DNA from: Przewalskia tangutica
Lineage: Eukaryota > Streptophyta > Magnoliopsida > Solanales > Solanaceae
DNA length: 64,000 nt
Direction of reading: 5' to 3'
NCBI GenBank assembly: GCA_029844215.1
Contig: CM056738.1
Coordinates: 45,210,388 to 45,274,387, forward strand
The position numbers were made by a program, and so were the translations under genes. Below the pieces are notes generated by a model, which was given only the letters and a program-made list of their open reading frames with translations, did not search any database and was not told the DNA's origin. Position 1 is the stretch's first letter, and every line of letters starts with the position of its first letter. Below are positions 22,481 through 34,985 of the stretch, in pieces.

Positions 22481-25400
22481 TGTGACACCCTATTTTCAAC
22501 CGGAGTCGGAAACGGGATTACTGCTACATGGTTGGATTCCTAAATGCATTTTTAAGGAGTCGCCACCTAATTATTATAGTGAATTAGGACACTGAAAATG
22601 TAGCATAAAATACTACAAATGATCTCCATTTTAAAGGTCTGCGAAAGCTATGTGAGATTCTGGGTAAGGGTTCTTTATTAATCTAGAGGGAAGGGGTTAG
22701 GCACCCTCTAAGATCCGCTAACTTGCGGTTATCCGTTCAAACTTAGGTTTAATATTATTGTGCTAACATGTAATCTTTTATAAATGTTAAACAAAAAAAA
22801 CGTTGCAAGTATTTAATAACAAAAAGATGTATTTTTTTACAACATAAAAGAGTTGTAAGACTTGTTTATAAAATACATATATAGGTAAAAATATTTATTT
22901 TTATTTGTTTGTAAAATACTTATGTTTTGGCAATTGAAAGTAAAGAGAAAACAGTTTTATTTATAATGCCAAGAGATGATTTTTTTTTTTGTGAAAGTTT
23001 ATTTTTTAGCAAATTAGGTAAAAGTAAAACCTTATTTTTTCTATGATTAATCATACAAATAAAAGGTGACCAAATTGTTTTGAAAGCTTAGACATGCATA
23101 ACGAGCCTAAAATAATCTAGCGTTGGGTTTCCGATTTTAGAACTACCCCCTTTTTTAATTGTTAATCTAGGCCTAACTATTCTAAGCATTTCAATAATTA
23201 TACATGGTTACATAATAAAATAACAAGACGACAAATAAAGATGACGGAATTTAAAGAATTAAAGCGACTAAAGCGAGTGACGATGTCATCCCGCCCTATT
23301 TGTTTTGAGATTTCTGAAGTCGGGAATGCAAAGGACATGGATGCGGATCTTCATTTCGTCATGGTTGCATTGAGTCTCATAACGAGACTCTTCGTTGCTC
23401 CCGAGGCATTTCATGTAAACAAAGAAAAGAAAAGGACAAGAATTAGAACATACCTTAGAATTTATTAAATAGAGTAAACAATCATTGGGCTATAAAAATT
23501 AGTGACTAAATTATGAGCAGATTCGAGAATGAGATTCAATTAGCATCTGACCCAAATATTCAACAGGTACTTGACACGATGGAACACCTAGTATTTTAAA
23601 GAAAGAACTGTATGGTCTGCTCCTGGGTATACGAAGGTGTAAATTCTAGTATGTACTAGGTACATACCTGGGCTTTACTTCTGGTATATTCAAGGCATAT
23701 TACAGGTATATTTTCATGTAACATAGACAAATGACAAGTTCCCAAATTGTAAAGTAAACAAAGAGCATATATCGACATATTTAACACCTATCATAGTTGA
23801 GCCTTTCATATTAACCCTATTCTTACATGCTCATATGAACCACACTAACACATTATATATGAATTAATGATCAGTGATACTGGGACAGAGACACCAAACA
23901 TGGGTGAAATAATATGGCAACACATAGCATGCTAGTCTAATTTAAGATACGTGCCTCAAAATCATAATGAATGATCAGATTTTCATTAGCTCGAACTATC
24001 TCAATATCAAATTATTCTCCTCATATGCTCACTAATTAGACACAACCAGTGGTGGCCTAATATGACACAAAATAATCCAACTAGATATAAAATGGTGGTA
24101 CAAAACTGAAACTGTCCCAAATGATTCAACCACAGACCCTTTTATGAGAGTGCTTAAGTTAGTGATAGATTCATAGAAGTATTTTCAGATACTCATTTCT
24201 CTAAGACAGTTTTACAAAACTAACAGGCTCATTATATATTTAAAACAAAACAGAGAGAGGTCAACACTTTGTTTTTTTTTTTTTCAAACAGAACTTAAGG
24301 CAGGTCTCTCATTTAGCTACATTCGTCAACAAAACTGGTAAAAGATTGACACCTTCACTTTGAGAACACTGAACTGTAGACACAACCCATCCATCCCAAA
24401 ATAGATCATACAATACTGGTCCCTTCAAATTAAAACTAATGATCAAGCTGTTGAACTTTCTCATACCCATGTTTCTCAACCAAAATAAATTATACCGGAG
24501 CATGATCCGTCTTATACCAGGCAACAGGTACTTATCTAAACCAAATAGACAACCAAATAATGGTCGTATCCAATTCTAACACAACAAATCATCTCAGGGA
24601 CAAATTAATCATGGATACCATAACTTGACATAGTCGTATAAGATTAATTTAAGCCTAAGCTAACAAGACAAATCATTATAAACCTTAACAGCGATTCATA
24701 TTCGACTGGACATGCTTAATAACTTATCAAACAATCTTAATAGTCGTCATTAATCAGAATATGATTAATAAACAGTTGGAACAAATACAGACAAGCACTA
24801 CCGTCAATTAGACATGTTATCAGGCATACGAATACGTCACATAGATCATATTAAGCAGAGTAAACCAGAAACTAAAGTTGGCATCGTATTTACCTTCTCC
24901 GGGTGGCGAACCGAGGCGTCGTCTCGAGTCGTCGAATCCACTCGGAGTGGTTATGTGTGTGTGCAACTGAAGATAGCTAAGCTTGAATATTTGCGATTTG
25001 AGTCAAGAATAAGAGTAAAAGATTTCTTAGTATTTTTAAGAGGGGAGTCTTTTTTTTTATGAAAAAATCGAGTTCTGTTCTCGTCTTTTCTCCCCGAAAA
25101 ACCCACCACGTTCAACACAACCAGATGGTTGTATTTGTAGCCCAGTATAACATCAATAATTTGAAATTTGAATCCAAAAGAGAAAGGAAAGGTGACGGGA
25201 CTTCAGTGACTGAAAAGAAGATGAAATGGGGTCTGAAATTTACCTTTTTCAGAACGATTTGAAAGTTAAGAGCTGTTGGGACAAGGGTATTGCCATTACC
25301 CATTGTTTAAGGACGAAAATACAACGAGACTGAAGGATATCGTCGTTGTTTAATCTCTGTTCGAGGCAAACTCCTATTGAGTTCCAAAGTTCAAAACTCA

Positions 25401-26204
25401 AAAAAGGGAAAAGGTGGGTGATGGTGCGTGATAGGTAGCGGTGGCACAGGTGTCTGCGACGTCTGGTGGGTAAGGGGAGGTGCGGCGGTCGCTGGTTTGG
25501 TTTGAAGGAAATGGAGGAGTTTAGTTGGTTTTCAATCACTGGTTTGGGTTGCTGGTTTGGTTGGAGTGTATTTGGTGAAGAGGAAGTAATTTTGGGTCGG
25601 GTCATAAGAGAGTTGGGCTGCGGGATTGGGCTCAGGGAAAGGTATAGGGGCCTGGGGAGTTGATTAGGAAAAGGAGGGTGGGCTGGGTCTAGGAATTAAA
25701 GGTTTGGGCTGGAAAATGTTTTGATTGGGTAGATTTAGTTATTTAATTTAGGGAATGAGAATTGGGTAAAAAAAATGTGTTTTATTGTTGGGAGGTTAAT
25801 AGATAATTAGTCCAAATCTCCCAATTAATTAAAATATGCTTCCTTCAACTTAATTAATTTAAAAAATGCATACGCATAAAAATACGATAAAAGATTTAAT
25901 ATATGTATTTAATTTTGAATATAATATTCATAAAAAATGATTAATTTAGTAATTGAAGAACATATTAAGAGAAAATCGATCATCAATACTGACGACGAGA
26001 TATTAAAATTGTTTTGCTTATATTTTAATTATAAAAAATGTAATATTCGATATTGTAAAATTATGCGATAATTAGTGAAGAATATTAAAACTACTTATTT
26101 TTCGACGATTTTCAAGGCTGAGAAGCATAGTAAAATTAATTGGAGATAAAAGGACGATCTAAATGAAATGTTCAGTAAAGATGAGACAAAATTGGGTGTC
26201 AACA
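22481..26204 (-). repeat. Element D 5' LTR (3.7 kb)
   Basis: Partner of 12,639-16,369. Poly(A) signal AATAAA (minus) at 22,674-22,679 and donor-like GAGAAG/GTAAA at 24,894. Confidence 0.92.
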
Positions 26205-26813
26205 CCATTTCCTTAGTGAAGTTTGGATTCTTAAAAGTGAAAGTATTTTACTTAAAGTACATAGAGTCTTGAAAAGGAAGTGGTTTCCAAACCTTTTGGC
26301 TAGTGCCTTAGTTCCAAAACCTAAGGGTTGTTGTAATGACTTTAGGGGAGTTAAAGGAGTGATTTACTTAATTGTTTTAAGAGAGGAGAAATGACATGAT
26401 TTAAGAGAAGTAACTTGTTTTAGAGGTGTGAGTTACTTGAGGTTTAAAAGTAGAAGAAACTTGTTTTCTAAATATTAAGAGACTTGTAGTATTTTGAAAG
26501 TTGAGAACTTGATTTGTAAGTATGTGATACTTGGTTTTAATAGTATAAGTCTCTTGGTTATAAAAGGAATGGATATGTCTAAAACCATAAAGGGTTATAA
26601 CGGCTTTATGGGAAGTTGGTTGGTTGTCTATTTTGATTAATGGGCATAAGTTGCCTAGATTGTGAAAATTTGAAGTTTCTTGATTTCAAGCTTTGAAATG
26701 AGTTTTCTAAAAGAGTAGTAACTTACTTTGAAAAATAGACATGCCTTGATACTACGGGTGTTAGTATCTTGGGGTTTTACATAAAAATGAGTCTTTTGAA
26801 AAGAATGTACGTA

Positions 26814-27008
26814 CGTAGTACTTTGGCTTGTTTAATTGAGAATTATTATATGTGTGCCTTGATAAGTACTTTGGCTTGTTTAATTGAGAATTATTCTATG
26901 TGTGTCTTGATAAGTACTTGGGCTTGTTTAATTGAGAATTATTCTATGTGTGCCTTGATAAGTACTTTGGCTTGTTTAAATGGGAATTATTCTCTAAGTG
27001 CCTTGAGT
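26814..27008. repeat. 48 bp minisatellite in solo LTR C
   Basis: Four units of AGTACTTTGGCTTGTTTAAT-TGAGAATTATTCTATGTGTG-CCTTGATA, the last more diverged. The frame at 26,769-27,014 is the repeat translation. Confidence 0.85.
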
Positions 27009-27376
27009 TTATAAAATGAAAGTCTATAGATTTTATGAACTTGCCTATGTGTGCTGGTGATAGCCTTTGAGTGCAAGTATTATGTTTTATTACGATGCCG
27101 TGACTCTCGGTTGGAGGGTCATCTGTCTTGTTGTGAGTTTACTTGGACGTACCGACAGTGATGTGGGATTCCACGGGTATGCTTCCATTATTTGTGTTAC
27201 TCCTTGGACATGCTTTCGATGTGGGATTCCGGGGCATGTGACCAGAAGGCGGGTTAGATTCCCGGATTTATAATGACATATTAGTGCCTTAAGTAAACTA
27301 AAATGAGAGTGTAGATGAATAAGGCTAATAAGAAGTTAGGGGGATTTCTAACTTGCTTATTTATTGTATGACGGCC

Positions 27377-27615
27377 GGTTGAGATAGGGTAAGAGTATAA
27401 GTGAGGGGTAAACCCCCAAGACGCTATACCACCTTCTCCAGGGTAAGAGTATAAATGAGGGGTAAACCCCCCAAGACGTTATACCACCTGCTTTACCACC
27501 TTCTCCAGGATAAGAGTATAAATGAGGGGTAAACCCCCAAGACGTTATACCACCTGCTTCAGGGTAAGAGTATAAATGAGGGGAAAACCCCCAAGACATT
27601 ATACCACCTGTTTCT
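27377..27615. repeat. 54 bp minisatellite in solo LTR C
   Basis: About four units of AGGGTAAGAGTATAAATGAG-GGGTAAACCCCCAAGACGTT-ATACCACC, one with an extra short insertion. Each unit contains the inverted repeat GGGGTAAACCCC. Confidence 0.85.
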
Positions 27616-28293
27616 ATGGGTTCGCTACCCATGATTTGATCGTGAGTCTCCTATTTTTATGTTGTACGTATACTCTTGGATTACTCTCATTGTTAGTAAG
27701 GCACTGTGTACTGTTATTTGAGTAGTGACTTTGTGGGCATGCGTCCCTGACTTGATATGACTGCTTATGTATTGTGTACTGTAGGTTGGCAATCATACAT
27801 GTCTCCTGTTTTGTTTAGACTGTTATGATTTCATTACAGTGATTTCATCGTTCATACTTGGTACATTCTTCGTCTCGACCTCCTTGGGGCTGCGTTCATC
27901 TGCCGAGTTTAGGTCTGTTGTTTGGTGATCGGCAGTGTAGGACCGCTCGAGTTTTGGATAGCTCCTTCTATTCGGGAGTTTATCTTTTTGGTATAAGTTC
28001 TTTCAGTACAGGCTTTTGTACAGTTATGGGTACGGCGGGGCCTTGTCCCGTCATAGTTCAGTATAACTCTTAGAGGTCTGTATTCATATGTGGGATTGGA
28101 CTCATGTACGGTGTAGTGTCTTTTGTTTATGTATATTATATGGCAGCCTTGTCGGCTTTGCCCTTGCACGTACGTTAGTTTTAAAAAAAAATGAGGTTTT
28201 ATTTAATTTCCGCAGTTTACTTAGTTGTTAAGGTAGAAGGGTGCCCAGGTAGGGCACCAGTCACGGGCCCGGGGTTCGGGGTGTGACAAATCT

Positions 28294-31050
28294 AACCATT
28301 TCACCTAACTCATTAACTTGGTACAACTATACCCTTCGACTTAAATCTTCATGTTTTTCAATTAACCCTAGCTAGTCACACAAATTTGATAAATCCTTAT
28401 AAAAATCAAAATACTTCAAGTCCTCCTTTTTGTTCTTTCACTTATCTCATCCACCACTCCGAATACTTTGATATATGGCTTTTGGCCTCCTTCCCTTCAC
28501 AATCGTAACAACTCTGAGTGCGATGTCTCATCACACCCTTACAAAAATCCAAAAGTACCCAATCTTAAAATTTTACATCTCACTCCAATATCCCTATGTT
28601 ATTCGTACTTGAAATGTTCAATCATGCTATCAAGCTAGAAACGTTTCGACATAGTCTACTAACATGACACATTTTCGCCTAAAAAATATACATAAACTAC
28701 AAGTTGCAGAGATTCCAAGATTTCCTCTTATTTATCAACTCTAGCTCATCAATTAAATAATTTTACCTATCTTGGTACAACATATCACCTTTCCATCAAT
28801 CTTATCATGTTAGTCATCTGAATATTACACCTTACCAGTCACCAATCGCAACACCCCCTGACACTTCGTCATAACACTTAGTCAAGTTCCATAGACTTCC
28901 CTTTTCAATCATATTTATCGATTAAACTCCAACCAAATGACGCATGACAACGCCGCCATACTCCATACCTAACTCAAGTACTCTCGTGTCTTCAAATTTA
29001 AATCTTTTTTTTTCTTTCTGAAGATGTGCCTTAATACTTCCAATTCGAATCTAAACATGCCTCATCTTAATTCTTCAATTTTTCATGTTCCATTCACAAT
29101 CACTTCTACTATTAACAATTATAAGATATCTGGGTGCAATACCTTATTATGCCTTCAACAATCTAAACTATCAAATCTTACACCTACATCTTTCTTACCT
29201 CGCATAATTACTCTAAGTCATTCATATCTGAAATACTCAATTGCACTATCCAAACATCGATTCTTCGACACCGTCCATTACCCCCGACATAGGTCTTACC
29301 TCGAAACTATGCCTTCAGCTCCAATTGTAGAGATTCTTCCTCAATCATTCTTATCACTATTTCACTCTAACTGCAAGATGTAGTACAATGTCACCAATGA
29401 CTCGTGCATGCTGCAAGTAGTTGTGCTGCTTTCCTTCCAAGCCAACCAGTGAGATGCATTCTCCTTAAATCCTTCTCTATCATACTACATTCAAGATTAC
29501 CTTTATCATTATCAACCAAAATCACTCAAACCCACCCATGGTGAATCAAGAAGTTATACATCCTTAAAAGTAACTGAGCAAATCATGGAGATAGTAGTAA
29601 ACCACCATCTGGAGAATTTAAAGGTCCCTCTTGCTTACATCAATCTTTAACTGAGCACTTTTTAAACCTCAATACAATTGTACATATCATTTTCCACGAA
29701 GCCTCTCTGACCACAGTACCGACCAAACCTAATCATACCCACATAGTTAATTCTCGTTGTTATACTACTTCAAACCACCGTCGACTTAGTCCATAAAATA
29801 TAGGGTGATCTCTGACTCATGCGCCCAAAATATCGATGTCCCCATATATATCATAGCAGTTTCCTTATACGTTCCTTAGCAGATGAATTGCCCTTCCATC
29901 TGATTCGTAAGTTTACCAACTGAATATAAACAGCTGAGGGTCCCTTGGTGAATCCACTGTTTTTTTTTCCCGAACTAACCCTTAATTCGTTGCTTTAATT
30001 TTACCTTGTAACTAGAACATGTTACCATGTACTATCACTTGTAGAAGCTTGTCGAGCCTAATCAACTTACACAATACTCACATTTCCTCCCCCAACTTAA
30101 GTGTAACAACCGAAAATTCCGTAAGTAATTCATTTTTCACCCTCGTCTATCGCTAGAATCATTCCACTAGTCAGTTACTGTTCCTTCCCCAAAAATATAC
30201 ACGCAGTCCACCCAACTAATCAAATTATGTTCTTTTAGCATTCCTTTCATAACTAAAATAATCTCACACCAGATGATCAAGCTCACCGTTCAACAATGAT
30301 TTCTTATCGCCCTACACCAAAATATCAAGTGAACTATCAACCCCGGACTTAACTTAAATAACACACCAAATTATTCCCACAAGATTCAATCTTCCATAGT
30401 AACCTTTGACGGACGAGCACACCTATCACTTGGGCTCGCCATATTACTGAGAATGATCCAATTGAATTCTTTTACATTTTTGTCCCATCAAGTAGCTAAA
30501 GAGTCTTCACACACTCCCTATCACAAGTCCTACTTCCTCATACCTCATCACGAAGGTCCTCCTTCATGCTAATGTGCCTCCCCGCGATTTCCTTCATAGC
30601 CTCATCATTTGTTCACTTTGTCCGGTAAAACATTCATCCTAGTTTTTCTTTACCTCCGGGATATTAATATATGTTTCATCCTATTGTATCCAATAAATTG
30701 GATCTAATCAAGTGTCATCAACACTGAAATACACTTTCCAAATCAAGCAAAGTCACAATTGACTCCTCATGTCTAAACCCAAAAACATGTCCCCACTATC
30801 AGAACGAGGATAAGATACCAATCTGATTAAACTTGCGCGAAAAGAATGAACCAGATACCAATCGGACTGAACTAGCACGAAAGGAATGAACCAGATACCA
30901 ATCGGATTGAACTAGCACGAAAGGAGAAAAGAAGTGGAATGTTTCCTAAATGTCCTATAGCCTCTCGAGGATGGGTACAGACGTCTACGTACCAATCCGC
31001 AAGACTCTACCAGACATTGCTCTTGTACTCATTAGACCGATTAACCTAAA
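28294..31050 (-). other. Internal region of element B, 5' part, no recognisable gene
   Basis: About 2.8 kb, poor in G on the plus strand. I find no gag, protease or RT motif in any frame. The frame at 29,024-29,383 (plus) has none of the marks of a gene. A 40 bp triplication lies at 30,813-30,924. A pathway from autonomous element to this remnant cannot be read from the window alone. Confidence 0.55.
30813..30924. repeat. 40 bp triplication (AGATACCAATCGGACTGAAC)
   Basis: Units start at 30,813, 30,853 and 30,893. The first differs from the others at several sites and the last is cut short. Confidence 0.9.
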
Positions 31051-31051
31051 G

Positions 31052-31064
31052 CTCTGATACCAAC
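31052..31064 (-). other. Primer-binding site of B, initiator tRNA-Met type
   Basis: Minus strand TTGGTATCAGAGC close to the LTR end. TGGTATCAGAGC is the classic complement of plant initiator tRNA-Met. Confidence 0.9.
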
Positions 31065-31066
31065 TT

Positions 31067-33417
31067 TGTCACGACCCAACTCACGAGTCGTGATGGCACC
31101 TACCCTATTCCCCCGAGTAGGTGAACCACATTCTCAATAACAAGTTAATCAGCGGAAAATAGAATAAAGAAAGAAGTTATTAAGTCTTAAATACTTATAA
31201 TCCCTAGAAATGTTACGACCTTCCCAAAATCTGGTCAAAAGGGTACAAGAGCACTAAACATGGTTTGGAATAAAAGTCTGAAAAATAAGTGCCCGAAGGC
31301 TACATACTGTTTGTCTACTACGAAAGAAAATGGAATCAACTAAGAAACCCTTCAGGGGCCACGGATGATCAAGTAGCTCACCCTAAATGGCTGAAAAATG
31401 TCACCCTCGCGAATCAGCCACGGGGCGTAGAACTGGAACAAGGATCGTACTACACACTCAACAAAAGTGCAGCAAGAGTAGTATCAGTACAACACTAGTA
31501 CCGGTAACCATCATAGGCCGACAATGATTTGATATCTCATGAAGAAGTTGAAACCAACAAGTAGCACATAGAGCACACATACATGGTCACATATCATATA
31601 TATGTAAAGTGCAAAGAAATCAAGAATCTATCAAGACAGATATAGTTCACCGATGATCAGTCAAATATAAGAGTGGATGAATGCAATGCAATGCAATACA
31701 ATAGTCACCTCTCTCACTCCTCTCCTGTACACACATGCTAAGGGATATGCCTCAAAGCCATGACCCATGGGGGACCTGCGAAGTCCATGTACCACTCGTG
31801 CTCTCCGGATAGAACCTCGGAGGCCAATCACGCTCTCCGACATAAACATCAGAGACCAATCACTCACGCTCTCCGACAGAAACCTCGGAGGCCAATCACT
31901 CACGCTCTCCGGCAGAAACCTCGGAGGCCAATCACTCATGCTCTCCGGCAGAAACCTCGGAGGCCATCAATATTATCACAACAATAATATAGAAAAAAAG
32001 TATGACAGGCATGATATCCATCTCAACACATATCACAAATAGATAATCGACAAGTACAAGTCATATCAAGTGATAATCACATAAAATAACACATTTGGCG
32101 ATAAGCCCACATAACAGCTGATGCAACCAACGTAATTGTAATTTATCTCCACTTCATGCCCGAAGGCCTATCATGCTATCTCTGTCACTTCCTACAACTA
32201 CATACGATTATCTAATCAGAGTCTAACTAAAGTAAACCATAACCTACCTTAATGTCAAGCGGGTGCCACGAACAATCAAGACAATGTTTTTCCCTTGCGT
32301 AGAGCCTCTGAATGCTTAGAATCTAGAAAATATGTGAACTACGTTATAATACGAATCTAAGGACACCTACCTTGCTATATTTAACAATATTTTTACCATT
32401 TCAATTATCTGACTAAACCCCTACACATATAAAAATATTAGCATAACTTCAGGAATTTCAAATAACATTCCTTTCTTTCAACTTTCCAGAATTTTTTTGG
32501 TAAAACAAGGCAGAAATTTGAACAGTTATATCTTTCTAACCACAAATTGAATTTTACCTCCGTAAGATCTCAAACTGACGGGAACAAAGAGATCTACAAC
32601 TTTCATTCAGCCCATATTTTCATATTGCTTACCAATTTTTACAATTTTCACGTTTTATATGATGTGTCGCATGGGTTTCAGTAAAACGAGGCAGAACATT
32701 AAACAGTCATAACTTTCAAAATATAAGTCGGATTTATCTCTGTAAGATATCAAACTGACGGGAACAGAGTAATATACAACTTTCATTCATCATATACTTT
32801 TATATTCTTTACATATTTGTACAGTTTGCATGTTTTTACCAACTGCTGTAATGATAATCCCTCAAGTTTCTCTTGTTCAAACGTATTGTGGAATTTTCGT
32901 GTAATGACTCCTTAAAACAAAAATTGATTTCATTCTACAACACATCATTATAAGGATTATAAATAGATTAACTCAACCATAAACATAGATTCTAACCTGA
33001 ATTTAATAGAGCGTTTCATTTTCGTTTCCTGCTACTAGGGTTTTCTTGACTTTCTTGCATTTCTTTCTTGTTTTGCTGCTGTCTCGTTTCTCCTCCCCTT
33101 CTCCCTTTTATTTTCTTTCTTTTCCTTTCTTTGCTGCTTGAAGTGTTTTCTTCTCTCTTTTTCTTTGTTTTCTTTTGTGCACGTTCTTTTTTTCTTTTAG
33201 CTAATAGAGCTGCTAGGTTTCCTCTTTGAATGTTTTTCCTCTCCCATTTTGTTTAGTAATTCAGTCTTGCCCTACTAAGGTTTTGTGGGCTTGGCCCACT
33301 TAATCCCTTAATTAATTTCATGCACATATCCCATATTAAAATCATCTAATTAAATACCCTATAGTCTCATACTCCTTTCGTATTTTAAAGTGTTAAACGA
33401 CCAAACGGGCCGTTACA
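31067..33417 (-). repeat. Element B 5' LTR
   Basis: Partner of 7,370-9,721. Ends GGGCCGTTACA, followed by the TSD TATGC. The minisatellite at 31,811-31,965 has one truncated unit relative to the other LTR. Confidence 0.9.
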
Positions 33418-33422
33418 TATGC

Positions 33423-34985
33423 GCATAAGAACACGAAGGGGAATTGAACCTCAATCACACGAGACATTTCAAGCATGCAGAATCAAGATATATATGTGGA
33501 CGGTACAAGTTCATTTTGGCAATTCCAGAAAAACAGCAAACACACAGGGGATGTGTCGTTCATTAATTTAGTTGATAAACTCATTTGACTCATATTTAAA
33601 CATAAACAAAATGTTCAGCATATCTCAAACTCATACAATAGAGTAGGGCCTGATTGCAGGTTATTAGCACCTATGCAAGTAGTTCAGAGCACACAACATG
33701 ATTTATGCAAATAATATGGGCTTCAACCGATAGACAGGATTTGTTCATATGCTAAAGTAGTGCGACGACATGTATTCTACAGGGATTCCATTGGCAAATA
33801 TAGAATTCAAACAAAAGAAAAGGGCTTCGTAGGATGAAATCTGTTCAGACCTTATTCTCAGGACATTTACTCCCTTAGCTAATTTTTAATTTCATGTCAT
33901 AATATATGCATTCTACATGTTCAGTGAAGAGTGTGAGTCAGATGAATGCCACTGAAGTTTAGAACGAACATGTTGCGGGGATCTCATAATAACTTAATAA
34001 GCACGTTAACAGATACCACATCCTTCCCTTGATTCGATAAGGAAATACATATTTAGATTAACTGAAGCAGGTTGAATTCGACATCATACTTAAGCCTTGA
34101 TAAAACAGTAACAAGAAGGAACCTAGCTAAACATGATTAATCGACATGAGACATATAAAAAGCACATAGAACATAGAAATAACTAGAGTCGAGAGGAATT
34201 CAAGTTTACCTTCTCCGGGCAGCGAACTGATACACCGTATCAAGTCGTCGATCCACTCGGAATCGCGATGCGGTTTGAGGGACGAAGTTTCTGCTTTGCA
34301 AACAGAACTTCTGTTTAAAAGATGACTTCTAGCGATTCTAAGTTGTTGTGGGTTCTTCCCCTTTTTTGCTAATTTTCGATGATTTTTGGATGCCCTTTTG
34401 CCTTGCTGATTTCGGATCTTTTGCCAAATTTTTTATGCCCTTGTATGTGTATGATTGGTTCCTTTTTATAGCCTCCATTTTTTTATTCTGAACTTGGTAG
34501 CTTTTGGGTTGATATTAACACGATTTTAATGTTGATTTGGTGCGATTTTGTGGGCTGATTTGGTATCGTTTTTGTGGTAAGCTTTTATGGGGATTATTTG
34601 TCACCATTTACGTTCTTATTTTGGTATTGATTTTGAATTCATTTTTGGTAAGTTTTGAGACAATTTTGGTGAGGGATTTTGGAAAAGAATGGTAAGCTGC
34701 GATTTGGGTGGTAAAGGATATGGGAATGGAAGGGAAAATGACGTGGGAAAATGCCATTATTAAATTATTAAATTATTTATTTATGTATTTATTATTATTA
34801 AAATGTTAAATGCGGACATAATATTTATGGAGTGCTTAATGCTTGAGATGTCAATATTGAATTACTTATTATGTTATGTGTTTATGCATGTATTATTATT
34901 GTTAAAATTATTGAAATTATTCTAAAAAATTAGTGTAACTTTATGATTATTGATTGGACGAGAGGGTCAAAATTGGGTGTCAACA
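33423..34985 (-). repeat. Element A 5' LTR, outer part
   Basis: Continues the LTR interrupted at 7,369 and ends GGGTGTCAACA at 34,985. Contains TATAAAAAGG (minus, 34,461-34,470) and, about 250 bp downstream, the donor-like GAGAAG/GTAAAC at 34,210. It shares the TTTACCTTCTCCGGG block with D. Confidence 0.85.
34461..34470 (-). promoter_or_regulatory. TATA box of element A LTR
   Basis: Minus strand GGCTATAAAAAGGAACC is a strong plant TATA match. It predicts a transcript start about 30 bp further on, near 34,430, upstream of gag and of the poly(A) signal at 6,213. Confidence 0.6.

Larger units (their letters stand above)
12639..26204 (-). mobile_element. Element D: complete gag-only Ogre/Tat-like element, TSD CCATT
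   Basis: Two near-identical LTRs (12,639-16,369 and 22,481-26,204) flank a 6.1 kb internal region. CCATT at 12,634-12,638 is repeated at 26,205-26,209. On the minus strand the order is LTR, tRNA-Arg PBS, leader, gag, conserved block, tandem arrays, PPT, LTR. No protease, RT, RNase H or integrase is present, so proteins from an autonomous relative are needed. This is the layout called TR-GAG in plants. High LTR identity points to a recent insertion, the youngest in the nest. Confidence 0.93.
10973..28288 (+). mobile_element. Element C: chromovirus-type solo LTR, split by element D
   Basis: Starts TGTTACACCCCG at 10,973 and ends CGGGGTGTGACA at 28,288, so the ends are inverted (TG...CA). Flanks are ACTCT (10,968-10,972) and AATCT (28,289-28,293), a TSD with one mismatch. 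After removing D its length is about 3.7 kb with no internal region, PBS or coding domain, so it is best read as a solo LTR left by unequal recombination. A TATA box at 11,457-11,463 gives plus orientation. The 3' part (GGCAGCCTTGTCGGCT and a GC-rich end) resembles large Solanaceae chromovirus LTRs. Confidence 0.75.
7370..33417 (-). mobile_element. Element B: chromovirus-like Ty3/Gypsy, non-autonomous, TSD TATGC
   Basis: LTRs at 7,370-9,721 and 31,067-33,417 are about 2.35 kb each and clearly homologous. Minus-strand ends are TGTAACG...GTGACA. The 5 bp TATGC at 7,365-7,369 is repeated at 33,418-33,422, which proves a single insertion into the A LTR. The initiator-Met PBS next to the right LTR fixes the orientation. 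Without the nested C and D, the internal region is only about 4 kb and keeps just a remnant of the pol end, so it cannot move by itself. The LTRs differ at more sites than those of D, fitting an older insertion. Confidence 0.9.
1..34985 (-). mobile_element. Element A: gag-only Ogre/Tat-like Ty3/Gypsy element, 3' LTR cut by window edge
   Basis: Read on the minus strand the order is 5' LTR (34,985 down to 5,984, interrupted by element B), primer-binding site, leader, gag, tandem arrays, polypurine tract and the first 16 bases of the 3' LTR at the window start. LTR ends are TGTTGACACCC...GTGACA, as in plant Ogre/Tat elements. No protease, reverse transcriptase or integrase is visible between gag and the 3' LTR, so it depends on another element for mobility. 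About 26 kb of the span is younger nested DNA. Its right end has inserted in, or recombined with, a hAT transposase sequence. The left TSD lies outside the window and cannot be checked. Confidence 0.85.

Noticed and set aside
29024..29383. 119-codon plus-strand frame in element B
   Set aside because: Low-complexity, Ser/Thr/Asn-rich translation of T/A/C-rich sequence. No motif and opposite to the element orientation.
30813..30924. Triplication as a possible integration or origin site
   Set aside because: Simple 40 bp tandem duplication in retroelement leader sequence. Nothing else supports such a role.
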